This document shows, in pieces, positions 31,042 through 41,787 of a DNA stretch of 64,000 nt; within the stretch, counting starts at the first letter, position 1; every line of letters begins with the position of its first letter. The DNA lies in NCBI RefSeq assembly GCF_000264995.1, contig NW_006767439.1, positions 475,179 to 539,178 on the forward strand, given 5' to 3'. The translations under genes and the position numbers were made by a program. The notes below the pieces were generated by a model, which was not told the origin of the DNA, made no database searches, and saw only the letters and a list, made by a program, of their open reading frames with translations. The DNA is from Punctularia strigosozonata HHB-11173 SS5 (lineage: Eukaryota > Basidiomycota > Agaricomycetes > Corticiales > Punctulariaceae).

Positions 31042-32391
31042 GCCGTATATGTATCCATCACTCTTCTTCGGTTCGCACGCAAAGCAATCATGGATCACTA
31101 CTATTGTCCTTCGGAACAATGAGCAATAGGATACTGGTACCCGTAACGCTAGCCACTATGCAGAAAAGAAGTCCTAGCACGACTTGTTCAAGCAAGTGGG
31201 AGAAGACGAGTTCGGACTGGATAGGTCTTGGGCGCTCATCCTGTGCACGAAGAGCCCGGTCACCATACATGCTTGGAGAGAGAGGTGCCTCTTGACCACC
31301 TCATGACCTTCGATTTGCCAAGCAGCAACACGACTCTCCATGACTCTGGCTAGACTGAAGCCCTTGGACCGGCTGCACTGATGGCGCACGGGACGTCAAC
31401 AACATCCCCCCACCCTCGGCATTCTGCACAGTCTGGCCCATGTCTTTCCAGAAGAAAAGCATGGACAATAACCTGCATACGGGAAGTTCAAGACGCTGTC
31501 AGCGCACATAATTCAGAGCGCATCAATGGGAGACTACAAACCTCGTCCACATGGAACTTTCCCGCCGTGAATCAGGATCGGCAAAAGCGGAGGAATATGC
31601 GTCGTGCACGGGATGGTGCAAACTGGTCGCATGTCCGGGCTCGTACGTAGGGTGAGCATATGGGCGAGGTTGCGGCATCGCGATCCGTGCAGGGGCATAC
31701 GAGTATCTCTCCGTCATGGTCGGACTTGGATTTTTGAATTTTGTGAAGGTTGCGGGTGGATATGGGTACAATCTTGCTGGCTACCGTCCACGACTTCAGA
31801 CAGGGCCATTTATACGCCTTGTCTGGCACCGCCGGACGGCCTCATTCACATAGCCTTCCAGTCAGGCATCGACAGCACGATAGGCCGAACCTGCAGAACC
31901 TTGAAGGCAATGCTCAATAACCTCCATTATGTGTGCTGCGGTCAGCCGTAATCTAGCGCCATTCCTGTATGGTTGCAGATCTGGCGCACAAAATTGTTCA
32001 ACGTGCCGGGGTAACAGCTCACTTCGATGTCGCGAAAAAAAACCTCACCGGCTTATGGCATGCCAGGCATCCGGGCCGACCCACGCGAGGGCTGGGCCTT
32101 GCGGGAAGATATGAAGGCGCGGAATAGCGGGGCGGATTCCCTTGCATGTTCAGTGGCGCCACTCAGTTCGATAGTTGTCGACACCCTCGACGTCGCGAAG
32201 CTACGGCCAATGTTAAGGCTCCAGCTTCGCACATAGAAAACGGAGTGCTGCGTGTCTGAGCCTCCGTTTCATTCGCAAGTTTGACAGTAGCATCATCTAC
32301 CAGGTGAGTAGCTCGAGGGGGAATATGACCCAACTCGCGAAGACTTACCAATAGGAAGGTATATGACTATTTTGCCGCCTGTTCAGTCAAT

Positions 32392-32444
32392 CGACTTCGA
32401 GTCGTTCCGATTGAGGCCCCGTCGGGGGTTTCGACTCGAAGTCG
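32392..32444. repeat. Perfect 13 bp inverted repeat (hairpin)
   Basis: Arms 32392-32404 (CGACTTCGAGTCG) and 32432-32444 (CGACTCGAAGTCG) are exact reverse complements. The loop contains a second small stem, CCCC-GTC-GGGG, at 32417-32427. It lies in the 3' flank of the gene that ends at 32926, right next to the GA tract. Confidence 0.7.
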
Positions 32445-32458
32445 CATACACGAAATAA

Positions 32459-32466
<8 letters not shown>

Positions 32467-32528
<62 letters not shown>
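32467..32528. repeat. (AG)n microsatellite
   Basis: 31 uninterrupted AG dinucleotides, preceded by an interrupted start (AGAGAC). Confidence 0.95.
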
Positions 32529-32531
<3 letters not shown>

Positions 32532-32925
32532 TGTGGTCCAGGGTCACCCGACAAAGGAGGATAGGATATAAAGTAAAAAGCCGGTATACAGACAGCAAAA
32601 AGGCGAGCGAGCGAGCGAGCGATGGGGGTGCGGGCCAAACAAAAAAGAAAACGAGCGCATATAGTCAGGTCAGGTCGAGTTCTTTCATCAAAAAAAAAGC
32701 GTAGATAGGTGAGCGTTTAGAGGATGTTAGGATGCGTCGGCGGCGGGCAACGAAAATCTCAGAAGCATGGAAACACGATGTAAAGAAAAAAAGAAAAGAA
32801 AGAAAAATGTCCCACATTAAAAAATCCGGGGGGCCGGTTGCGTTTGAGTCTTTCGTTTATGTTTCGTTCTCGACGCGCGGGGTGGAGGTTTTTCTCTTTA
32901 TTTATTGCGCATCTGGGCGCGCCCC

Positions 32926-33608
32926 TTATCGACCCGTCCTCCAATACTCCATCGCGGAGAAATCGTGCGCGGGAGAGCCCGCCGCCGAGGAGGAGGAGTG
33001 ATGCTGCTGATGCGGCGCGGGCGGGTTCATGGCGAACGTCGACGTCGAGAGCGGCGTCAGCACCGGCGCGAGCGACGACGACGACCCCGACCCCGAGCCG
33101 GATCCGGATCCCCTCCCGTCCCGCGCCGCCCGGTTATCGGCGTACGGCTCGTGCGGAGGAGGATGAGGAGGGTGAGGAGGAGGGTGACCGTACGCGGGCG
33201 CGTCGGAGGACGAAGAGGACGGGGAGGGGTAAAACGTCCGGGTCGTGCCCGCGCCGGCTGTGCGATCCTGTGCCTGTTGCGGTTGCGGTTGAGGGTGCGG
33301 GTGCGAGGCGGGCGGGATCTGCGGGGAGGAGTGGCTGGGGTAGAACGGGGAGCTGAGGGTGGGGAAGAAGCTCGTGGGCGAGCCGCCGGCGGTCGAAGTA
33401 GTCGAGGTCGAGGTGGTCACGTCCGGCCAGGAGCGCGTCGTCGACGCGTACGCCGCGAACGAGGCTTGTTGATGCTGTTGCTGATTGTGCTGCTGCTGTT
33501 GCTGTTGTTGTTGGGTGTGCGTGTGCGTGTGCGAGGCGGAGGAGCCAGTGCTCGACCCGGCGGAGGAGGAGCGGTCGTACCGCACGCCGATGTTGAGATC
33601 GACGGCCG
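32926..33608 (-). CDS. Low-complexity C-terminal part of a gene cut by the gap
   Basis: A minus-strand frame enters from the N run at 33608 and ends at a TAA at 32926-32928, about 227 visible residues. It starts AVDLNIGVRYDRSSSAGSS, then has His/Thr and Gln runs (HTHTHTQQQQQQQQ), many Ser, Pro, His and Gly residues, and ends HDFSAMEYWRTGR. There is no visible catalytic or membrane domain. Such Gln/His/Pro-rich tails are frequent in fungal transcription regulators, but the N-terminal part is missing so no function is given. The opposite strand is also open throughout because of the codon composition; the minus frame is preferred because it makes homopolymer tracts typical of real proteins and ends cleanly. 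Confidence 0.5.
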
Positions 33609-33884
33609 NNNNNNNNNNNNNNNNNNNNNNNNNNNNNNNNNNNNNNNNNNNNNNNNNNNNNNNNNNNNNNNNNNNNNNNNNNNNNNNNNNNNNNNNNNNN
33701 NNNNNNNNNNNNNNNNNNNNNNNNNNNNNNNNNNNNNNNNNNNNNNNNNNNNNNNNNNNNNNNNNNNNNNNNNNNNNNNNNNNNNNNNNNNNNNNNNNNN
33801 NNNNNNNNNNNNNNNNNNNNNNNNNNNNNNNNNNNNNNNNNNNNNNNNNNNNNNNNNNNNNNNNNNNNNNNNNNNNNNNNNNNN
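33609..33884. other. Assembly gap (276 N)
   Basis: A run of N, bordered on the right directly by a GA microsatellite. The size may be an estimate. It removes the 5' part of the gene at 32926-33608. Confidence 0.99.

Positions 33885-33944
<60 letters not shown>
33885..33944. repeat. (GA)n microsatellite at the gap edge
   Basis: 30 uninterrupted GA dinucleotides starting at the first base after the N run; probably the cause of the assembly break. The following 270 bp to the next gene show no coding signal. Confidence 0.95.
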
Positions 33945-33947
<3 letters not shown>

Positions 33948-34212
33948 TCTGCTCCCATGGCTCGATCTGACGCCCGCAATACGCCGGCGGACGAGGAAAT
34001 CGCACAGCAGTTTGAACGGCTTCCAGTGATCTATTGATCAGCCACAGACCATACAACACGTTTAACAGCTCCTAGAACGGTCGCCTGGTGTGCTATATCT
34101 TCTCAGACAATTTCGATCATTGAAGCCCTCTGACCCTGCACGGTATCGCTGCTTTCGTCTAATCACTGATGGTGAACTAATGGCGCGGGCGTTAAACAGA
34201 GAGGCGGCGACG

Positions 34213-35431
34213 TCATAAGTAGCAACCCACGTAAACGGCATCATCGAGAGACCCGTGCTGCGCAACGGAGACGAGCGCCGGCTGGTGGTTGGCGGCGGAG
34301 TTGATGGTCGAGATCTTGTACACACCACCGGGGAGGCCCTTGTCAATAACCTGGGAGATGATACCGTTGGCATCGGCGGGGGCGTTTAAACCCTTGAAGT
34401 ACGCGAAGCTTGCGGGATCAGTTGGCGCAGTCTGGTCAATCTTGTCGAGGTGCTCGATGACGATGTGGGAATGGCCGATAATGATACCCTGCGAGTTGAC
34501 CTGCTGGGGAGCGGCAAAGTAGTTCTCCTGCGCGTTCACGAAGTTACCGGTTTGGAGGTTCTTGATCGCAAGCTGGACGGTGAACGGCGTGTTCGCCTTG
34601 ATTGAGGTATTATCGAAGTTCTTGGGGAAAACGAACTTGGCCGACGGCATCGTCGTGTTGGGAGCGAGCTGACCCATAGGCGCAGGGTTGCAAGAACCGG
34701 TCGTGATCTGCTTGCCGTTTGTGATAGTTTGGCCGGCGCAGAAGCTAAAACACAATGTTAGTAGGTGAGGACGATGATTTGGACGGAGCGACTTGCTTGA
34801 TGAAATTGTTGGTCGACGTAAGCGACGCGACCTGACCGGCGGTGGGTACGTCTTGACCATCGTTCGCGAAGCCCGTAGCGATAACGGAGGGGTCGAGAGT
34901 CAACGAAGATTGAATATCGGTGCTGTTACTTCCGCTCTGTGTAACGTTAGGTCGCGAGTGATCATAAGGAGCGCGAGTTACTGACGGTGGCGGTAGCGGT
35001 GCTATTGGCGGTGTCCGTGGTGTTAGCAGCAGCAGTCGCGTTGCTCGCTGCTACGCTTGCGGCGGCCTAGATAGCCGATCAGTGTGATCCTTCCTTACTT
35101 TGGGGACACATACGGCGCTAGCTGTCGCAGCAGTGGCAGCAACAGAGGAGTTTGCGCCAGCCGCGTTGTCTACGCTGGCAGCGGAGGCGGTGGCAGCAGC
35201 CTACGATCTTATGTCAGTAATACAGCTTGAGATGACGTGAGAGAAACGTACCGAGCTGGCTATAGCGGTAGCAGCCGCCCCGCCGCTGCCCTGCTGGCCC
35301 TTGCCTTGACCACCCTGGTTTCCAAACCCGTGACGAAACCCTTGGTCACCGAAACGACCACGGCCGAAGGGACTCGGTCGGGCAGAGACGGAAATCGCCA
35401 AGGCAAGAACGGCAAGGAACGTGGCACGCAT
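34213..35431 (-). CDS. Secreted conserved basidiomycete protein with Ala/Ser/Thr linker
   Basis: Exons on the minus strand: 35252-35431, 35114-35200, 34986-35066, 34797-34936 and 34213-34744, giving 339 residues in frame. It begins with a signal peptide (MRATFLAVLALAISVSARPS) and then a Gly/Arg/Gln segment. Exons 2 and 3 encode an Ala/Ser/Thr/Asn linker with N-glycosylation sequons. The conserved domain follows: NNFINFCAGQTITNGKQ, MPSAKFVFPKNFDNTSIKAN, NAQENYFAAPQQVNSQG, IIIGHSHIVIEHLD, AANHQPALVSVAQHGSLDDA. Similar proteins are common in basidiomycetes and sometimes mislabelled 'ribosomal protein S17'; their function is not known to me. Intron 4 (34745-34796) has a GC donor. Confidence 0.85.
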
Positions 35432-35623
35432 GATATTCAGTGATTGAGACGATGGAATGTTTCGACGGAGAGAATGATGTAAAGGTGGTGGCCAAACGAA
35501 AAATCAAAGGTCGCCGTCAAAGAAAGGTTGGTGAGACGATGCCTGATCGTGACCCAGAAGAGAACGTGAAGTTTGACCAAACCGGTGGAAGGTGGGGGAA
35601 CAAGGATCCAGGAGGCGGCAAGC

Positions 35624-35632
35624 ATTTTATAT
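35624..35632 (-). promoter_or_regulatory. TATA box of the secreted-protein gene
   Basis: On the minus strand ATATAAAAT, about 195 bp before the ATG at 35431, with a purine-rich leader after it. Confidence 0.4.
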
Positions 35633-36537
35633 CCTCCTTGTAAGATGGTACAATTTCAGAGCGCCCAGATTGGTTTCCATCGCTTCGGTGAAAAGCAGGC
35701 TAGTCGTTGGCAACAGCCAGACGCACCCCGAGCGCATCATTGGACATCCAAGAAAACCCGCGACGAACAGCGCAGTGCGAAATAACCACAGGCACCAGGT
35801 GAATGAATAGCATCTGCTCCGAGTCCATCAAGCAACTTCCTATTATGGTAACCAATAGCAGTGGTGGGAAGATCGAGTGGTGAGGTAGAAATGACGGCAG
35901 TCTCTGCCGTGATGTTGCGGAATGAGCTTGAGGTATGCAAGGTCGGCGTAGCTGTATAGCGTACGTAGAGCGACAGGGGTGGATATTGAGCTTCATGTTT
36001 CCTTGCCGCTCCCTGCGCGACTGCATGAAAAATCAAGCCAGCATGATGTGGCAGCGTGCTGCGTGAGACGGATCCAACTCTGCGCGAGCACCGCATTCGG
36101 TTTCTTCCATCCAGTAGTTGGTATATATAGTCAGTTCATCCGATGTGATGAATATATGCGGTGCGGCGTCCAGAAAGACGATAAAACTGCCTTATTTGGT
36201 GTCTCAGGATAGCCCAGCGCGAGGTCAATCCATGTTGAACCACGTCTCGGGTGACGGGACTCGGAGACGAGTGCCTCGCCTGCGAGAGGGATTGTTACTG
36301 AAGCGCAGCATCAGGTCCACCTGGAGATACAGAGCTGCTGCTTTCAGAGTGGTGGCTGCGCCCCTTCACCATACTACTCGCACCGCCTAGAACGATATCC
36401 AGTTCCAGCAGTGTCGCCGTCGAATTCAACCGAACCAGCCCTTCTACACAGCCACCGAAGTCCCTTAACTACGACGAGAATGACCAGTTGCTTGGTCGTC
36501 TATCGATGGCATCGAAACGGCCTGGCCGCATGAAAAT

Positions 36538-36566
36538 GGGGGGGCGGGGGGAGGGGGGCGCGACGC
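36538..36566 (+). repeat. G-rich tract, G-quadruplex candidate
   Basis: Runs of seven, six and six G separated by single C and A bases. One long run can be split to give the four G-tracts needed for an intramolecular quadruplex. Confidence 0.5.
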
Positions 36567-37381
36567 CGAATCAACAACGGCTGAGGCATCGGGCGTCGGA
36601 GAACAAAATGAAGGTCGCTGCCAGCGATAAGCGCCAAATTGACGGGAGAGCGTCGAGGATGATTGAGGCCCCAAGTTGGGATACGGCAGGAATCGACTCA
36701 GCAGCAGCATTGAGCAAAAGACCCAAACTTCCTCGGTGGAATCTGACGAATAGCGAGATGTGACCGCGAGTCTTTGCGCGCGGGCGTCATGCCAACAAAG
36801 CAGCGGCTCCAGAGAGGGGCTCATGGAAACCGAACCGATAGTTAGGTTGAATGCAAGTCATGTATCTGTCTTCGAAGAATACGTACTGCGGATATGCTGA
36901 CGAGTTTGCTGCGTCTGGTCATGTGCGATCCCCTTCAAACGCGACCGAGCCAGTAGCTGCTGATGGATACTGTCCAGTGCGTGTGCATTGAGGTTGTAGC
37001 CGTCCCTGAGTCTGCAATCCCAGTGCGCCGCTGCTACGAGTGAAAGAATAGCCTGATGAGACATCCAATGGGCCTAACGGATCTAGATATGCCGATGTTA
37101 GGCACGTTTGCTCCGTCTTGCACGTCCGAGCCGGCACAGGCCTATTCCCATAAGGCAGGACCACAACTAAGGACGGGCATAGTGACAAGTGTGGACGAAC
37201 CTAGGACGGCCAGTGTAGGTCAGGTGACGTCACAAACGCTTTTTGGCCGAAGTTCGCGTTTTTACAGTATACTACTTATACACACCAGCACGTAACATTT
37301 TCCTACTTAAATCTACGATCAAGGGAATGACGGCTCAGCATGGTAATACAGAATTTTGACGAAGGGGCTGCAGCATCGCAT

Positions 37382-39470
37382 TCAAAGCCTTGACGTCCCG
37401 CTCTCCCCGGGGAGTGCATTCGTGAGACGCATAATACCGTCCCAACGAGCGTCCGTCGTCCACCCTATCGTCTTGTCTTCCTTCAAGGTGTATACACGCT
37501 TCAGATCGATGAATTCGGAGGACGCGTTGTCTTCTTCCAAAATCCGGACCTGCTCCGCGATGCCGTCCAACCATGCCTTTGCGACGTCTGCTTGTGAACC
37601 CTTCAACGATGGCAGACGGAGCGCCCATAAGGATCGGTCCGTGCCATGAGTAACGTACCCTATTTTTGGGCACATTTCAGTGGATCAATTGTAGGACAGC
37701 CGCCAGGCACGCACCAAACGGTCGTAGCTGCTCCGGAGTCCATCGAATCTCGTAACGCAAAACGGGAAAACCGGACTTCGCCAAATCTCTGTGGAGCAAC
37801 CGTACGGGCAGATGCACCTGGCCTTCGCTCAACATCTCCCCGAACAGCTTCTGCAACTCTTCGACGTCCGTCCCTTCGTGAGGAGGCCATTTGTCGTACA
37901 GCGCGAGCAGCTTGTGCACCAGATCCGCCGGGTAGTACCTTTCCAGGTTCGTGTGTATATCCGCAGGGGTATGAATGGGATGCGCGATGGAGTAGAGGTA
38001 CCATTCTTCCGTCAGATCGCCGACGACGATGCTACGAACGCCCTTTGCCCTCAAAGCTCGAGCGAAGTCACCGCTCCGCTGCCATGTCATTGAGTCTGGG
38101 CTGACAGGGAGCCAACCACCGTCAAGGGCACCTCGGAACGTGCCATGAACACCTAGGTTTTCGATAGCGTGAGCAATCGACGCCCAGGGCACTCGTCTAG
38201 CGTCGCGGAGAACTGATAAGACGCCCGACGCGTCCGGATCAAGACCCAAGGCAGAGCAGAGCGCGCGGAATTGCGGCCTGAGCTCCCGAAGCGATTTCGG
38301 CGTGTTGCTGCGAGCAGCGGAGATGAGACCAACAATCGTTCGATGGATAAAGCGGGGCTTACACTATACCGTTCGACTGCAAGATCGCGGAATGGATAGG
38401 GGAGGGTACGCCCTCAGGAAGATGGGATATGTGGTGTAGGATCTGATGGACGGAATGTGCACCTGGTCGTACATCAGCATACACGCGATGTTAAAAAGCA
38501 CAGTCTGATTACCAGCTGATAGCCCTGAGAGCTGAATATCATTTGGGTTGCCTGTAGATATTCATTAGTCGCTGGCGAGACGTTCAAGACCATTGACGAT
38601 GTATACACTCACCTCCGAACGAAGCAATGTTATCTTTGACCCAAAGTAAACCCAGCCATTGGTCTTTGAACCCGTAGTTTCCATCCACTTTAGGCTCATC
38701 ACTAGCGAGGAACCCGAATGCAGAAAGCCTATAGCCAATATTCACCCAGATTTCTGAACGTGTTTCAGTAATGTACTGAGCCTGCGCGCTGAGGCCGTGC
38801 GGAGAACCGAATTGCAGGAAACTGATGGAATACGGTCAGCAAACGAAACGCAAGCGCCCGATAAGAGGTATGCATACCCTCCGTGGATGTAGACTTTCAC
38901 CGGAAAGCCCGTTTTCTCGGGGAATGATGATGGGACGACGACATTCACGAACAGCCTGATAATGATGTCCAGGTGCGGCCCTGCCATATGCAGGAATTTA
39001 CTTGCGGATTCTCTGTGGGCTTTCCAAGCCCGACTTTATCCTCATACGGCACTCCTACAAGCAGGATAATGTCAGAGACGTATGCCGCGTGATATATGAA
39101 GGATCGCACCAGCTGCTTGACCGTCATTCTTCGGTTGAGCACCATCTTATGGGGTCCATCAGACTTATCATCGGGCCAGGTTCCATAAAACCCTTACATG
39201 CGCTTTCAAGGAGGTATTCTTTATCCTCGTACTTGTAGTCCGGGGGAAGCGGGACCGGATCACTGAACCTCTCCGGAGGTAAAGCAAACGGGATCTCTAA
39301 GCCAGGTAAGCAAGATCTAGCACAGCAGACCATCGTGAACACGTACCGAGAAATACAGCCGGCCCCCCGTTGGCGCGACCGCCTGTAACAGGACCGTATC
39401 GCGTCTGCACTGTTACTCGCGCGGGGTTCTTCGCAAGCTCATCCTGAAGATGAGATCGAGGGCCCGTCAT
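37382..39470 (-). CDS. Type-B carboxylesterase / lipase family protein
   Basis: Alpha/beta-hydrolase that cleaves carboxylic esters. It starts at 39470 (MTGPRSHLQDELAKNPARVT), then TRYGPVTGGRANGGPAVFL and FALPPERFSDPVPLPPDY. The oxyanion-hole motif VYIHGGFLQFGSPHG lies across an intron near 38880. The nucleophile elbow is NPNDIQLSGLSAGAHSVHQI near 38545, a GxSxG with Leu where Glu is usual. The C-terminal histidine region reads GYVTHGTDRSLWALRLPS. It ends LTNALPGESGTSRL with TGA at 37382-37384. At least ten exons. There is no clear signal peptide, so an intracellular enzyme is likely, unlike secreted fungal lipases of the family. Substrate cannot be told. Confidence 0.85.
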
Positions 39471-39929
39471 GGCGGTTTATCGCTTATCTTCAGAGTCGCA
39501 AGGCACCGAGATAGAATCAAATGCGCTGCTGCACGTCCAAGTTAGAATAAACAGAGGGCACGGCGCGCAAGGCGAATAGTGCTGTGTCGTAGAGGTCGAC
39601 TGTCCAGACTCCAGGGGGGGCTCAGAATAGGTTCCTAGAGTACAAGGTCCATGCGCCGGCGGACATGCTACTTGCGATAGTGGGATATCTTGTTCTCATT
39701 CTCCGTTCACATGGCGAGAGTATGGGAGAAGCCATTGCCGTTGGCCCGTTCAGCGCCAACTCACGTGAACGAATGAGAACCACGACACGGCAAGAATGCC
39801 GACTGCGTACTTGCAGTTGCTTCCAGTCATTCTTAGGATGGTAACAATAGCATGAGACAACGCGTTGCAGTGATGAAGCCGTCATGAATCAACTGGTAGC
39901 ATAAATTAGGCAGAGCAGAGTACATGTCA
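39471..39929. other. Intergenic
   Basis: Carboxylesterase promoter and 3' flank of the coiled-coil gene. Nothing else seen. Confidence 0.4.
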
Positions 39930-40813
39930 CTACCGCTGCGACGCGTCGTCCGGCTGCGGCGGTTTCTTGGCCTTGTGAGCATCGGAGAACGCTTGCATGC
40001 ATTTACCCATCCATGTGAGTTGATCGGCCTCGTTCTCCAAGGTGATATAGAGCGGGGAGTGCGTTGCTAGCTGATGTGCGGTTTGTCGCTTTGCGAGGAG
40101 GGCTTTCTTCATCTGTTGCTCCTTAAGGTAGTATGTCTTGATCGTTTCCTCCCTTTCCTTTATGGCGTTCTCGACTTCTTGTAGGTGTGCCTCTGCCTCC
40201 ACAAGTTGCGCTAGCTCGCATAGCTCCTTCTTTGGCATACGGAGATTTTTGAAGTACTCGAGTTGTTGGATGCGGGAGTGCGCCTTCGCTAGCTGCTCCT
40301 GTAGAAATATAGCTTGGCTGACGAGTGAAGCCCTTTGATATTCGGGTGGTGCTTCTGATCCCGACACGGATTCGGCGGTGAAATCTGGAGGCGACGGTCA
40401 GATCTGCAGCTATGTATTGATGAATCGTTGTGTTCACCATCCACTCTCTGATTGCCATCGCGACTGAGTTCCCGACGATGGTCATGGAGGCTCGAGTGTT
40501 TTGTACGAGGGTGTTCTTCGGAACTTCTTCGTGCCTTGCGATCCGTCCGATTGCCCGAGTCGCGCGGGGGAGTCTTTGCCTGTGGCGGCGGAGAGATGCC
40601 TGCATCGCGTAGAAGTTCGGAAGACCCTGCGCAGTCCGCGTCGTCGGTTGTAAGATTGAGGTACTGAATGTAGACCCGTGATCCATTCCCTTGATGACGG
40701 ACCACGTCGGCCTGCCTGACCGCCTGAGGATCATGAGGGCGGGGCTTTCGTCGAACTTCAAAATAGGGGCGCGTTCGATATTGGGAGCGGTTGTTCTCAT
40801 CTTCGAAAGACAC
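39930..40813 (-). CDS. Coiled-coil protein of unknown function, start unresolved
   Basis: Two exons are clear: 40438-40813 and 39930-40384, joined in frame across a 53 bp intron (QRVDDFTAESVSGSEAPPEY), at least 276 residues. Exon one is hydrophilic and basic, probably disordered (PPRDSGNRTDRKARRSSEEH). Exon two forms a long amphipathic helix, likely a coiled coil (AIFLQEQLAKAHSRIQQLEY through VEAEAHLQEVENAIKEREET), ending KKPPQPDDASQR. The upper end at 40813 is a splice acceptor (TTTTACAG) rather than a start, because the frame has no ATG of its own. The missing first exon must lie above, in the space shared with the CHCHD gene. No family recognised. Confidence 0.62.
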
Positions 40814-41154
40814 TGTAAAATCGTAAGCGACAACACCTAGTAGGGGACGAAGACGCGCACTCGCGGCGAGGGACTATGAGGCTAATATGAGGGTGTTTAT
40901 CGGGGATGTCCTGTGCAGAAATAGAGAGTGATTCTCCCCATTATTTGCCACATTTTATAGGTCGTCGAGGGGGTCGAGCGGAAGAGGGCGAAAGCTGGCG
41001 GAAGGCGGATGTAGCGGAGCAAGTCCCGATTTGGCAATCCGAGGCGGCATCGGCACACACGTGAGCCGGGGGAACGCGTCGGCCATTCAGTGCTGACATA
41101 TTTTACGGCTCTCCGTCCGCTCTCCTTCCTGTTCTTCTGTCCTCTCCATTCACC
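40814..41154. promoter_or_regulatory. Divergent promoter region
   Basis: Space between the minus-strand coiled-coil gene and the plus-strand CHCHD gene. A minus-strand TATA box (CCTATAAAATG, 40951-40961) points toward the coiled-coil gene. A C/T-rich leader lies directly before the CHCHD ATG. It should also contain the unplaced first exon of the coiled-coil gene. Confidence 0.45.
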
Positions 41155-41787
41155 ATGCCTGTAAGTTATGCGCTTGCTGCTTCGCAGCTTTGTGTTAATG
41201 TTGTTCTCTCTAGCGTCAATCCCGCTCCCGCGCTGCACCCGCACCCTCCCGGTCCGCTCCTGCGCAGACTCGTAGCGCAACCACTGCCGCTGCCCCGTCT
41301 TCATATGGCCAGCACCCGACTCCCCATGCACCGGCACCCCCCGCGGCGGCTCACCAGCCTGCGACTCAATCTAAGGAGCCGGGTATGCTCGCGCAGATGG
41401 CTGCTACCGCAGGTTCCGTCGCGGTAGGGTCTACCATCGGCCACGGCATCTCCAGCCTTCTGTTCGGTGGCAGCTCGGCGCGTAACCCCGACCCTGCCGA
41501 CACACCTCTGGCGCAACAGGCCGCTGCTACCCCTGTCAACCACCAACAGACTGCCGGCGTGAGCTGCGAGGCGCAGGCGAAGGGTTCGTACGGCTTCTGT
41601 CTTCGATGACCGTTAGCTCATGCAGATCTTTTCATAGAGTTCACGAAGTGCCTGGAGAAGGCTGACCTCCCCTCTTGCACCTGGTACTTGGAGCAGCTCA
41701 AGGCTGTCAGTCCTCCGTCTTTCGAACACTGTTCGCCCAAACTGACTTGTGCTTTCGTAGTGCCAGGCCGCTGCTGCACCGTATTAG
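41155..41787 (+). CDS. CHCHD2/MIX17-type twin CX9C protein
   Basis: Mitochondrial intermembrane-space protein family (yeast Mix17, animal CHCHD2/10), imported through the Mia40 disulphide relay. Exons 41155-41160, 41214-41583, 41638-41705 and 41761-41787 give 156 residues. The first exon is only six bases (Met-Pro). Then comes a basic Ala/Pro/Arg-rich presequence-like region (RQSRSRAAPAPSRSA), a conserved glycine-rich hydrophobic segment (AATAGSVAVGSTIGHGISSL) and the CHCH domain: Cys in VSCEAQAK, CLEKADLPSC and LKACQAAAAPY, spaced as in two CX9C pairs. Length is normal for the family. Confidence 0.88.

Larger units (their letters stand above)
31042..32925. other. Long intergenic stretch with simple repeats
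   Basis: Nearly 1.9 kb without a recognisable gene on either strand. Several frames of 60-115 codons exist but none resembles a protein or joins by good splice sites. The right part carries a hairpin at 32392-32444, a GA tract at 32467-32528 and a GCGA run near 32605. Decayed coding sequence cannot be excluded for 31.4-32.2 kb. Confidence 0.4.
35432..37381. other. Long intergenic region
   Basis: Upstream region of the secreted-protein gene and 3' flank of the carboxylesterase. No gene recognised. It holds a G-rich tract at 36538-36566, a TATATATA near 36122 and a palindromic TGACGTCA (CREB/ATF-type site) near 37224. Confidence 0.45.

Noticed and set aside
31042-32391. Search for a transposon or retroelement relic in the long intergenic stretch
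   Set aside because: No terminal repeats, target-site duplications or reverse transcriptase/transposase motifs could be seen by eye.
32392-32444. tRNA-like element
   Set aside because: The stems do not fit a cloverleaf: the arms pair with each other as one hairpin and there is no T-loop/D-loop pattern.
32905-34029. Open frames running through the N gap on both strands
   Set aside because: The N run is read as open by default and GA tracts give Arg-Glu or Ser-Leu runs; only the minus frame left of the gap is kept.
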